Positions 35,252 through 43,452 of a stretch of 57,966 nucleotides of DNA are shown piece after piece. Below the pieces are notes generated by a model, which worked only from the letters and a program-made list of their open reading frames with translations, did no database searches and had not been told where the DNA came from. The DNA is from an uncultured Veillonellaceae bacterium. GTDB lineage: Bacteria; Bacillota; Negativicutes; Selenomonadales; Selenomonadaceae. How positions within the stretch are numbered: the stretch's first letter is position 1; the number at the start of each line of letters is the position of its first letter. Where the stretch lies: positions 1-57,966 of the forward strand of contig OMWS01000010.1 in the NCBI GenBank assembly GCA_900314825.1. Reading direction: 5' to 3'. Position numbers and translations under genes: made by a program.

Positions 35252-36901
35252 TTGAAAAAAAATCATCTTTTCCAAAAGAAACTCACGGCTCTCGTGCTCG
35301 GCGGGCTCTTGACGCTCGGCGCGGCACCGACGGCCTTTGCCTATGACACGGTCGATCTCGGACTCGAGGACGCGATCCAGATGGCGTTCGAGAACAATCG
35401 TTCGTTGAAGCAGTCGATTGCAAACGTCGATGTCGCGCGCTGGAACCTTTCGACGGCGCGCCGTCAGCAGGGCCCGACGCTCACGTGGCAAGGCACGGCG
35501 AACCGCATCGGCGGCGACACGTATGAAGCACAGAACTATGATGACTATCTCTTTGGCAACGTGCTCCAGTCCGGCTACAGCCTCGATACGACGGGCAAGC
35601 TCAAGCACAACCGCCGGAGCGCGGGCTACGGCCTCAATGCCGCCGACCTCACGCTCGAGAATACGAAGCAGGCCGTGAAGCTCACGACGACGCAGGCGTA
35701 CTATCAGCTCTTGGAGTACCGCAACCTCATCGAGGTCAGCCAGGAAGCCGTCGATACGCTGCAGGAGCATCTCAATAACGTCAATGCGCAGTACCGCGTC
35801 GGCACGGTCGCGAAATCCGACGTGCTCGCGTCGGAAGTCCAACTCGCGGATGCGCAGCAGAGCCTCGTCAACGCGCAAAACAACTACGATGTCGCCATGG
35901 CGACGCTGAACAATATCATCGGCTTGCCGTCTGACACGCTCCTCAATGTCAAGGACAGCTTGCAGTATACGCCGTATGACCTCGATCTCGATGACTGCAC
36001 GGTCTATGCGCTCGACAACCGCCCGGACGGCATCGTCGCGGACTATGAAGTCGAGCAGGCGAAAGAATCCGTCGAAATCGCGAAAGCAGGCTATCGTCCG
36101 GATGTCAACGCGGCGCTCTCCAAGACGATTTCGGGCGACAATGAATTCGACAATGACCGTGGCGACCAGTGGACGGCAGGCTTTTCCGCAAGCTGGAACA
36201 TCTTCGACAACGGTGTGACGCACTCAGGCATCGAGACGGCGAAAGCGTCGTTGCGCGCGAAAGAGGAAGCGGCGGCCGCGTCGAAAGAGCAGATCCAGCT
36301 CGACGTGCGCCAGCAGTATCTCTCGCTCCTCGCGGCGGAGAAGAACATCCACACGACGTCGAAAGCCGTCGAGCAGGCCGAGGAAGACTACAAGATCGCG
36401 CAGGTCCGCTACAGCGCTGGCGTCGACACGAACCTCTCGGTCATGGATGCGCAGGAAAAACTCACGAGCGCGCGCACGAATTACTACACGGCGCTCTACA
36501 ACTACAACACGAGCAAGGCGGCGCTCGACAAGGCCATGGGCATCCCCGTCGACATCGACGTGCCGCGCTATGTCGCGGCGCAGCAGGCGGGCGAGAAGCG
36601 CGAGAAGACGCTCGACGCCTCGCTCCTGCATGAAAAGCTGACGAAGGAAGAAGAAAAGGCCCTGCGCGAAGTGAAGCCGACGGTCAAGACGGCGGCAGCA
36701 CGCGCGGCAGACGAAGCGAAAGCAGCGGAAGCCGAAAAGGCGAAAGCCGACGCGAAGACCGCGAAAGCGGAAGAGAAGGCCGCAAAGGCCGACAAAGCTG
36801 TGGCAAAGGCCGAAAGCACGCAGAAAGCCGAAACGCAAGAAGCGGCTCCAGAGGATACGCAGCAGGAAAGCAGCAACGTGGAAGCGGAACTGGCGGGCTG
36901 A
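35252..36901 (+). CDS. tolC: TolC family outer-membrane protein
   Basis: 549 aa from a TTG at 35252 behind CAGGAGG. It starts with a signal peptide (KLTALVLGGLLTLGAAPTAFA, cleavage before YDTVD). Two OEP repeats follow (LGLEDAIQMAFENNRSLKQSI; VGTVAKSDVLASEVQLADAQQSL; AGVDTNLSVMDAQEKLTSARTNYYTALYNYNTS), the hallmark of the TolC trimer. The last ~90 residues form a charged Ala/Lys/Glu tail, unusual for TolC and probably periplasmic. It may serve efflux or export partners encoded elsewhere. It lies 58 bases after mlaD, perhaps in one operon. Confidence 0.93.
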   Translation: MKKNHLFQKKLTALVLGGLLTLGAAPTAFAYDTVDLGLEDAIQMAFENNRSLKQSIANVDVARWNLSTARRQQGPTLTWQGTANRIGGDTYEAQNYDDYLFGNVLQSGYSLDTTGKLKHNRRSAGYGLNAADLTLENTKQAVKLTTTQAYYQLLEYRNLIEVSQEAVDTLQEHLNNVNAQYRVGTVAKSDVLASEVQLADAQQSLVNAQNNYDVAMATLNNIIGLPSDTLLNVKDSLQYTPYDLDLDDCTVYALDNRPDGIVADYEVEQAKESVEIAKAGYRPDVNAALSKTISGDNEFDNDRGDQWTAGFSASWNIFDNGVTHSGIETAKASLRAKEEAAAASKEQIQLDVRQQYLSLLAAEKNIHTTSKAVEQAEEDYKIAQVRYSAGVDTNLSVMDAQEKLTSARTNYYTALYNYNTSKAALDKAMGIPVDIDVPRYVAAQQAGEKREKTLDASLLHEKLTKEEEKALREVKPTVKTAAARAADEAKAAEAEKAKADAKTAKAEEKAAKADKAVAKAESTQKAETQEAAPEDTQQESSNVEAELAG

Positions 36902-36914
36902 TAGCCGAATATAA

Positions 36915-37065
36915 GCCTCCCCCTCTGGGGGAGGTGCCGAGCGAATGCGAGGCGGAGAGGGCAGCGTATGAACAAGTTCTGTATCCTTATCGAAAGGAAT
37001 GAGAATGTAGTCAGGGCGTTACCCTCTCCGACCCCTGCGGGGCCACCTCCTCCAGAGGGGGAGGC
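36915..37065. repeat. composite palindromic repeat, copy 7 (full length)
   Basis: Left arm GCCTCCCCCTCTGGGGGAGG with GTGCCGAGCGAATGCGAGGC and GGAGAGGGCAGCG. Core with ATCCTTATCGAAAGGAAT. Right arm GTTACCCTCTCCGACCC to GGGGGAGGC. It fills the tolC-tamB gap. Confidence 0.9.
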
Positions 37066-37084
37066 ATGAGATGAGGGATGCATT

Positions 37085-40000
37085 ATGAAGAAGATAAGCA
37101 GCGTTATTCTCATCGTTGTTCTTCTTTTCTGTGCATTCCTCTATCATGCGTTCACCTCGGGCGCGGTCAGCGACCGCGTCGCTGGCATCACGTCCAGCAC
37201 GCTCACGGAGCAGCTCGGCACGGAGACGGAGATTGGTGCGGTCGAAGTGCAGTCTCTCCACAGCGTCACCATCCATGACATCGCGATTTATGACAAGCAG
37301 GCGGAGTGCATCGTCAAGGCCCCGGAGGCCGAGGTGCGCTTGCGCCTGCTTTCTGCGTTCCAAAATCTTTCGGACGCGTCGGCAGCGGACGCCATCGACA
37401 CGATCACGGTCAAGAACGCGGAGGCTGTGCTCGAGCGCCGTGATGATGGCACGTGGAATATCGAAGACATCGCGCCGAAATCGTCGGAGGGCAAGGGATT
37501 CTCCGGCAAGGTGGAAATCGAGGATGCGCGCGCGACCGTGCGTGCGTATCAACATGAACTTTTGTTCAATGACATCGCGGGCACGGTCGATTGTGCCGAC
37601 GCGCCGACGTATCAGGCCGAGGTCACGGCGACGAGCGCGCTCGATGGCGCGTCGCTTCATGCGACGGCGACGATTTCAAGTGAACGGCAAATCATCAATG
37701 CAGACGTTGCTGGTCTTGACGCATCGAAGTATGTTGCGCTGATTCCGGAAGGGACGCTCCCCGACAACGTCACGCCGATTGGCGGCGTTGTAAAGTCGGC
37801 GAATGCAACGGTGTATCGTCGTGCCGATGTCGGTGACGTTTCATTGATCGGCGAGGGCGAAGTTGAAGGTGGCGCCGTCGATGCGTATGGTCTTGCCATC
37901 CGCGATGTCACGGGCTTCACGCATTTCACGAACCGCGACATTACTTCCGACCTGACGGCAACCGTGGAAGGACAAGCTGTCGATGTTCACGGCAATATCC
38001 GTTTCGACACGCCGTCACCCGCGATGAACATCGAAGCGAAGGCCGAGGGCTTCGACCCCGCACCCGTGCTGCAAGCCGTCGCGCATGCGAATCCGGCCGC
38101 GGTTTCCGCGATTGACGCAGCCGCCTACGAAGGTGTGGCGGACTTCCAGGCGACGGTCGGCGGCACGTTTGCCGATCCGACGGTCGATGGTACGTTCCAT
38201 GTCGCGCGCGGCAGTGCGGCGGGCATCGCGTTCCAGAACGCTGGTGCGCATCTCCGCGTCCTGGATCATGTCGTATATGCGCAAGATGTGGCTGCGGATG
38301 TCTTTGGCGGCAAGGTCACGGGCGAAGGCGAGTTCGCGATGGCCGACCAAGCGTATACGGCACATCTGAAGGCCGATGGCATCGACGTGGCCGCCGTGCA
38401 ATCGTTCGCAGGCACGCGCACGTCCGCCTTGGAAGGATTGGAACAACTTGCAGGCCGCGCGAAAGCGGATGTCACTGTGCGTGGCACGGGTGCGGAAGTC
38501 GATACGTTCTGGGCGGGCGGCAGCGCGTCCGCCCAGAAGGGCGCGTATGGTGCGCTCCCACTCGATAACGTCAGCACTTCATTTGGCGTGCAGGGGCGCG
38601 ATGTCACGATCGATTACCTCAGCGCACAGCTGCCAAACGGGTCAAGCGTCGGCCTCGAGGGCAAGATTCTTGGCGGTGAGCAGCTCGATCTCGCGTTTTA
38701 TGGCGGGCATTTCGACTTGTCGCTTCTCTCAAATCTCGACAGCCGCATCGACATGACAGGCCTGTCGGACTTCAAAGGCACGGTGAACGGCAGCCTCGCG
38801 AATCCGGAAGTCCAGGTCGATTTTTCCGCGAACCACGGCAAGGCGTTCCAGCAGCCATTTGACAGCCTCGTGCTCAAAGCCTCCGGCAGCCTCGACCACA
38901 TCACGATCGACGATTTCCTCATGGAAAATGGCGGTCGGGAGACGTGGATCGTCACGGGCTTTGTCGGCCTTGCCGGCGCGAAGAATCTCGATGTGCGCGT
39001 CGATTGCATGGGCGCGCGCATGGAGGACATCGCCGCGCTCGTCGCGCCCGACCAGCCCATCACGGGCAACGTGGACAACACGATCCATTTCACGGGCACG
39101 CTCGACCATCCCGAGGCCGTCGGTTACATTCATTTCTATCGTGGCAGCTACCAAGGCGTGCTGCTCTCCGGCATGGACGGCGATTATTTCATCAAAGACG
39201 ACGTCCTGCGCTTGCAGGTCTTCCACATTTACTCGCCGATGGTCGATGCCGTGCTGAATGGCACGATCGGCCTCGACCAGACACTGAATCTCGACATCGA
39301 CGTGCGCGACATTGACATGAAGCGCGTCGAGCACAAGCTCCCGTACGAGGTTTCCGGCCACGGCACGTTCGAAGGGCACGTCACAGGCACGATCCCCGCG
39401 CCCATCTTCGATGGCACGCTCGATGCGAAGTCGCTCGTGCTGAATGGCGTTGAGATCCCGCGCGCCTACGGTCACGCGCATTATGAAAACCAAATCGTCA
39501 CGCTCGACCGCTTCGGCTTCCTGCAGGGCGAAGGCAGCTACGACCTCGAACTTTCGGCGAATACGGCGACGCATGGCCTTTCGGGGAATGTGCTCGTGAC
39601 GGATGCTGACCTCACGAATCTCTGCGCACTCATCAATCAGAAAAACGATGTCGTCCGTGGCACGTTGAACGCGTCGGCGGTCCTCGATGGCACGATGGAA
39701 GATCCCTATGTCGATCTCCAAGGCACGATGGCGAAAGGCACGATTGCGGGTTACGACGTTCATGATGTCACGCTTGCGGCCGTGCTCGAAAACCGCGTCT
39801 TGCGCTTTGACAAATGCATCGGCTATCAGGGAACGGATGGCGTGTTCGAGCTCACGGGCACGGCAGCGCTCGACGGTACGCTGGACCTTGGCCTTTCCGC
39901 GCACGATATCACGCTCGGCATGTTTGCAAAAGCAGCAGGCATCGGCAAAAACATTGACGTGCTCGGCACGGCCGATATTGACGCGACGCTTGCAGGCAAT

Positions 40001-41533
40001 ATCACGAGCCCCGAGGGGCACCTCACGCTCACGGCGCATGACGGCGGCATCCAAGGCTCGACCTTTGACACGCTGACCGGCGAGGCGACGCTCCAGCATG
40101 GCATCCTCGATGTGAAAAATCTCGTTGTGCAAAAAGCCGTCACGAGCGGCAAGGAGACGCAGACGTATCAGGCGAGCGCGAAGGGCATCGTGCCGCTGCG
40201 CGCTCTGACGGCGGGCGCAGATGACGAGCTCGCGGACTTCGAGCAGATCCATCTCGATGTTTCGCTCGACCACGCGGATCTCTCGCTCTTGCCTGTGCTT
40301 TCCAATCAAGTGGAGTGGGCGGTCGGCGAGACGCGCGGCAGCGTGCTCATCACCGGCACGGCAGCGCATCCGCTGTTCGGCGGCGAGCTCTCGCTGCCCG
40401 ACGGCGCTGTGAAGCTCCGCCTCATCCAGACGCCGATCGAAGCGCTTCATGCGAAAGCGTCTTTTCATGGGAATGAAATGACACTCGACGAGTTTTCTGG
40501 TAAAATGGGGAACGGCACGTTCACAGGCAGCGGCGACGCCACGCTCGCCGGCCTCACGCCCGTCGATTACGCGGCGGACCTGCAGCTGAACCACTTGGAT
40601 ATCGTCTCGACGGCCTACACGGGGCCGATTACGGGCGAATTCCACGTCGCGCCGGGCGAGATTTTTGGTCACGAACTGCCGAAACTCGCGGGCAAGATGA
40701 CGTTTGACGACTGCGAGATCTCGATCCCGATGATTCCCGACAGCGACGGCGAGCTGCCGGACATCCTGCTCGATGTCGATGTGACGGCTGGCGAAAAAGT
40801 GCATTTCTACAGCTCGGCGCTCTATGATATGTACATCACGGGCGCGGCGCATTTCGGTGGCACGACGCGCCATCCGCAGCCGACGGGCGAATTCCACGTC
40901 AAGCGCGGCGGCACGGTCACGTACCTCAAGAACATTTTCACGATCCGCGAAGGCACGGCGACATTCAACCAAGTCGACACGTTTTTGCCGAGCATCAAGT
41001 TCTTCGCCGATACGAAAGTCGGCGCGACGCGCGTCTTCTTCGGCCTCGACGGCACGCTGGACAATCATATGGATGTCCGCCTCACGTCGAACCCGGAATA
41101 CAGCGAGACGGAGATCCTGCGCATGCTGACGCTCCGGAGCTCGTACAGGAACGGCAGCACGAGCTTCGACGCGGACGATCTCGTGACGCTCGGCCTGCAG
41201 ATGACCGTGCTCGGCCAGCTCGAAGACCAGATGAAGAGCCTCCTCTGGCTCGACACGTTCCGCATCGCGCGCGGCAGCGGCTCGATGCTCGACGCCTCGT
41301 CGTCGAAAAATGACGAGCTTAATGGCGATGCGACGGAAGACGATGAAAATGTCTACAACATCGAAATCGGCAAACGCATCAATGACCACATGCAGATGCG
41401 CTACGTCCGCGGCATCGGCGATAGCACGCAGCGCTACGGCGTGACGTATGATCTCAACGACAACTTCGGCTTCACGCTCGACCACGAGGCCGGCGACACG
41501 CTTGTCGGCATTGAAGCGCGGTATAAATTTTAA
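37085..41533 (+). CDS. tamB: TamB-like (DUF490) translocation/lipid-transfer protein
   Basis: 1,482 aa. The N-terminus is an uncleaved anchor (KKISSVILIVVLLFCAFLYHAF). Then comes a very long repetitive beta region (many GTF/GTV/DAT units and an AsmA-like start GTETEIGAVEVQSLHSVTIHDIAIYD). The C-terminal DUF490 domain follows: GEFHVKRGGTVTYLKNIFTI, FLPSIKFFADTKVG, ETEILRMLTL, and a barrel-like end RYGVTYDLNDNFGF...GIEARYKF. TamB-like proteins span the periplasm as a hydrophobic groove and are linked to beta-barrel insertion and phospholipid transport to the outer membrane. No TamA is adjacent; the BamA four kb downstream may be the partner. Confidence 0.93.
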   Translation: MKKISSVILIVVLLFCAFLYHAFTSGAVSDRVAGITSSTLTEQLGTETEIGAVEVQSLHSVTIHDIAIYDKQAECIVKAPEAEVRLRLLSAFQNLSDASAADAIDTITVKNAEAVLERRDDGTWNIEDIAPKSSEGKGFSGKVEIEDARATVRAYQHELLFNDIAGTVDCADAPTYQAEVTATSALDGASLHATATISSERQIINADVAGLDASKYVALIPEGTLPDNVTPIGGVVKSANATVYRRADVGDVSLIGEGEVEGGAVDAYGLAIRDVTGFTHFTNRDITSDLTATVEGQAVDVHGNIRFDTPSPAMNIEAKAEGFDPAPVLQAVAHANPAAVSAIDAAAYEGVADFQATVGGTFADPTVDGTFHVARGSAAGIAFQNAGAHLRVLDHVVYAQDVAADVFGGKVTGEGEFAMADQAYTAHLKADGIDVAAVQSFAGTRTSALEGLEQLAGRAKADVTVRGTGAEVDTFWAGGSASAQKGAYGALPLDNVSTSFGVQGRDVTIDYLSAQLPNGSSVGLEGKILGGEQLDLAFYGGHFDLSLLSNLDSRIDMTGLSDFKGTVNGSLANPEVQVDFSANHGKAFQQPFDSLVLKASGSLDHITIDDFLMENGGRETWIVTGFVGLAGAKNLDVRVDCMGARMEDIAALVAPDQPITGNVDNTIHFTGTLDHPEAVGYIHFYRGSYQGVLLSGMDGDYFIKDDVLRLQVFHIYSPMVDAVLNGTIGLDQTLNLDIDVRDIDMKRVEHKLPYEVSGHGTFEGHVTGTIPAPIFDGTLDAKSLVLNGVEIPRAYGHAHYENQIVTLDRFGFLQGEGSYDLELSANTATHGLSGNVLVTDADLTNLCALINQKNDVVRGTLNASAVLDGTMEDPYVDLQGTMAKGTIAGYDVHDVTLAAVLENRVLRFDKCIGYQGTDGVFELTGTAALDGTLDLGLSAHDITLGMFAKAAGIGKNIDVLGTADIDATLAGNITSPEGHLTLTAHDGGIQGSTFDTLTGEATLQHGILDVKNLVVQKAVTSGKETQTYQASAKGIVPLRALTAGADDELADFEQIHLDVSLDHADLSLLPVLSNQVEWAVGETRGSVLITGTAAHPLFGGELSLPDGAVKLRLIQTPIEALHAKASFHGNEMTLDEFSGKMGNGTFTGSGDATLAGLTPVDYAADLQLNHLDIVSTAYTGPITGEFHVAPGEIFGHELPKLAGKMTFDDCEISIPMIPDSDGELPDILLDVDVTAGEKVHFYSSALYDMYITGAAHFGGTTRHPQPTGEFHVKRGGTVTYLKNIFTIREGTATFNQVDTFLPSIKFFADTKVGATRVFFGLDGTLDNHMDVRLTSNPEYSETEILRMLTLRSSYRNGSTSFDADDLVTLGLQMTVLGQLEDQMKSLLWLDTFRIARGSGSMLDASSSKNDELNGDATEDDENVYNIEIGKRINDHMQMRYVRGIGDSTQRYGVTYDLNDNFGFTLDHEAGDTLVGIEARYKF

Positions 41534-41558
41534 CTTGAATTTTGAGAAGAATGGGCTG

Positions 41559-41908
41559 TTGCGATCGTTACGTTTACAGCAGCCTCTCCCCCTGGGAGAG
41601 GTGCCGAGCGTCAGCGAGGCGGAGAGGGTACAAGGGTGCGAATGCCAAACAATATGCTCCTATGTTTCGAAGCATTTCGTCGTATGAACTGCTTCGAAAC
41701 CGTGTGAATCTCGCTTTGCTATCGCATCCAAGTACCCTTAGCCGCAAGCGGCATAAGCGACCACATCGGCGCTAAAGCGCCGTGTGTCTGCTTATCCACC
41801 GCTTCGCGGTCCCCCTTCTACCTAAAGGATAAAGCGACCACTAAGCGCTAAAGCGCTAAGTGTCTGCTTTCCCTGAGGGGAAGGCTGCTGTAAATGTTAC
41901 GGTCGCAA
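41559..41908. repeat. composite palindromic repeat, copy 8 (largest, with outer inverted repeats)
   Basis: Fills the 428-base gap between tamB and the sigma factor. The outer ends (TTGCGATCGTTACGTTTACA at left; the right end reads TTGCGACCGTAACATTTACA on the other strand) are inverted repeats of about 27 bp with three mismatches. Inside are the CCTCTCCCCCTGGGAGAGG arm, a core, and two accessory palindromes (41753-41794 and 41830-41869) around GCGCTAAAGCGC. No ORF is credible here. Confidence 0.85.
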
Positions 41909-41961
41909 TCGATTGTGACATTCTTGTGGGTGCAATCATTTATCCTGAAGGAGGTGTACAG

Positions 41962-42597
41962 ATGCGTCTCGACGATTACATCAAGGAATTGCAAAATGTT
42001 GAATTGCTAACGCCTGAAGAAGAACAAGAACTTTGGACAGCGTACAAAACACACGGCGACGCAGCTGCGCGCCGCCATCTCATCGAGTCGTATCAGCCGC
42101 TCGTCTTCAAGCAGGCGCTCCCGTATCGCGCCTTGCCGAATGTCATGGACGTCATCCAGGAAGGCACGGTCGGCCTCATCGAGGCCGTCGAGCGCTATGA
42201 GCCCGCGCGCGGCGTCGCGTTCAGTCTCTTCGCCGTGCACCGCATCCGCGGGCGCATGATGGATTTCCTCAAGAAAGAAGGAGCGTCGGACATCGCGTGC
42301 ATGGACGCGCGCCCCGAGGATGGCGGCGACACGATGAAAGACAGCCTCGCCGATGCGGCAGCCCTCTCCGTCCCCGAGGCGGCGGAGTCGCATGAGCTCG
42401 CCGGCCGCCTGCACGCCGCGATGGACCGCCTGCCGGAAAAAGAGCGCGCCGTGCTCACGGGCGTCTACTTCGAGAACCAGCCCGTCGATGCGGTCGCTGA
42501 CGCGCTCGACGTCACGACGTCGCACATCTACCGCTTGCAGAAGAGCGGCATCCGCCGCGTGCGCGGGATGCTCTCGCGCTTCATGCACAACTGGTGA
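41962..42597 (+). CDS. sigma-70 family RNA polymerase sigma factor
   Basis: 211 aa from the ATG at 41962 behind a perfect AAGGAGGTG. Region 2 spans ~15-105 (LLTPEEEQELWTAYKTHG, LIESYQPLVFKQAL, MDVIQEGTVGLIEAVERYEPARGVAFSLFAVHRIRGRMMDFL). Region 4 spans ~150-205 (MDRLPEKERAVLTGVYFENQPVDAVADALDVTTSHIYRLQKSGIRRVR). Region 3 is nearly absent; ~40 acidic residues link the two. It is FliA/SigB-like in size but lacks their region 3. Its place inside the outer-membrane block suggests envelope control, but this is inference. No anti-sigma factor is obvious, though the next gene has one membrane helix. Confidence 0.88.
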   Translation: MRLDDYIKELQNVELLTPEEEQELWTAYKTHGDAAARRHLIESYQPLVFKQALPYRALPNVMDVIQEGTVGLIEAVERYEPARGVAFSLFAVHRIRGRMMDFLKKEGASDIACMDARPEDGGDTMKDSLADAAALSVPEAAESHELAGRLHAAMDRLPEKERAVLTGVYFENQPVDAVADALDVTTSHIYRLQKSGIRRVRGMLSRFMHNW

Positions 42598-42651
42598 ACG
42601 CTAAAAAGAAAGAAAACCGGCGATGTTCTCATGAGAACGCACGATAATCGG

Positions 42652-42690
42652 AAAAAACCGCGAGATTCGCGGTTTTTTCTTTTTTTTCGA
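42652..42690 (+). terminator. terminator after the sigma factor gene
   Basis: AAAACCGCGA, loop GAT, TCGCGGTTTT, followed by a long T-rich tract. It separates the sigma gene from the next gene. Confidence 0.85.
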
Positions 42691-42767
42691 CGAGCGAAAA
42701 ATATGGAAGCGTGAGGGATTATAACGAAAGATTCAAATTCGGAGGAACGAGGAAGGAGACGAGCGTC

Positions 42768-43367
42768 ATGGGAGACGAGCGCAAACAGCAGTCGATCCGC
42801 GCGGCGCGCGACTGGCTCGACGAAGCGGACGCGTCGCTCTCGAGAGGCAGTGGCCTCAAAGGCGATCTCAAAGTCATGCTCGCGAAGGCGGAGCTCCAGC
42901 GCGCGGAAGAAGCAGAACCGCCGACACGCGCGGCCATTTGGCGGCGCCGCGTGCTGCGCGTCGTGCCGCTCACGGCGGCGGCCGTCATCGTCGCGCTCGC
43001 GTGGTTCTTGACGCCCGCCGTCGCGCCGCCCGAGACGGCCGGCATCCCCTCGCGTCCGCAAGAACTTGTGACGTCTGCGCCGCAAGAAGAACGCGTCACG
43101 GATGCTCCCGCTGTTTCAGAAGAAGCAACGCCAGCGAAAAACTTTGCGCCTGTTCCAGAAACAAGCGAGACAAGGAATCTTCCGGCCCAAGCGGAAAAAG
43201 AAAGAGAAGAGACGCCAGTTGCAACGGATGCAACGACGCAAGTGATGACAACGGAATCACCTGACGTGACAGAGACACCTGCCGCGCCGCCTGCCGCGCC
43301 GGCCGTCCCAGCGCCCGAGACGCAGAAACTCATGCAGTCGGCGGGAAAAGCCTTGCGACAGCCATGA
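42768..43367 (+). CDS. single-pass membrane protein with Pro/Ala/Glu-rich tail, unknown function
   Basis: 199 aa from the ATG at 42768 behind GGAAGGAG. The ~60-residue cytoplasmic N-terminus (KQQSIRAARDWLDEADASLSRGSGLKGDLKVMLAKAELQ) is helical. One membrane helix covers ~65-85 (VLRVVPLTAAAVIVALAWFL). The long external tail is Pro/Ala/Thr/Glu-rich. This topology is that of some anti-sigma factors and of cell-envelope linkers, but no family is recognised. It lies between the sigma factor and bamA; the bamA promoter is inside its 3' end. Confidence 0.6.
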   Translation: MGDERKQQSIRAARDWLDEADASLSRGSGLKGDLKVMLAKAELQRAEEAEPPTRAAIWRRRVLRVVPLTAAAVIVALAWFLTPAVAPPETAGIPSRPQELVTSAPQEERVTDAPAVSEEATPAKNFAPVPETSETRNLPAQAEKEREETPVATDATTQVMTTESPDVTETPAAPPAAPAVPAPETQKLMQSAGKALRQP

Positions 43368-43401
43368 GAAAACGATATAATGAAATGAAAACTTTTCATT
43401 T
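43353..43401 (+). promoter_or_regulatory. bamA promoter with 19-bp palindrome at the start site
   Basis: TTGCGA at 43353-43358, 17 bases, TATAAT at 43376-43381. Directly downstream, 43383-43401 reads AAATGAAAA-C-TTTTCATTT, a perfect inverted repeat and candidate operator. The promoter overlaps the end of the preceding gene. Confidence 0.7.
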
Positions 43402-43452
43402 GAACACAGAGACCGTAGCGGAATGCATCCGCTCCTTTAGGAGGTTTGTTTT

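Noticed and set aside
38729..41485. A 918-codon minus-strand open frame opposite tamB
   Set aside because: Same reason: it shadows the TamB frame, with no domain and no ribosome site.
42625..42638. GTTCTCATGAGAAC palindrome as a LexA/SOS box
   Set aside because: The Firmicutes LexA box has GAAC-N4-GTTC in the opposite order. It is downstream of the sigma gene with no SOS gene after it.
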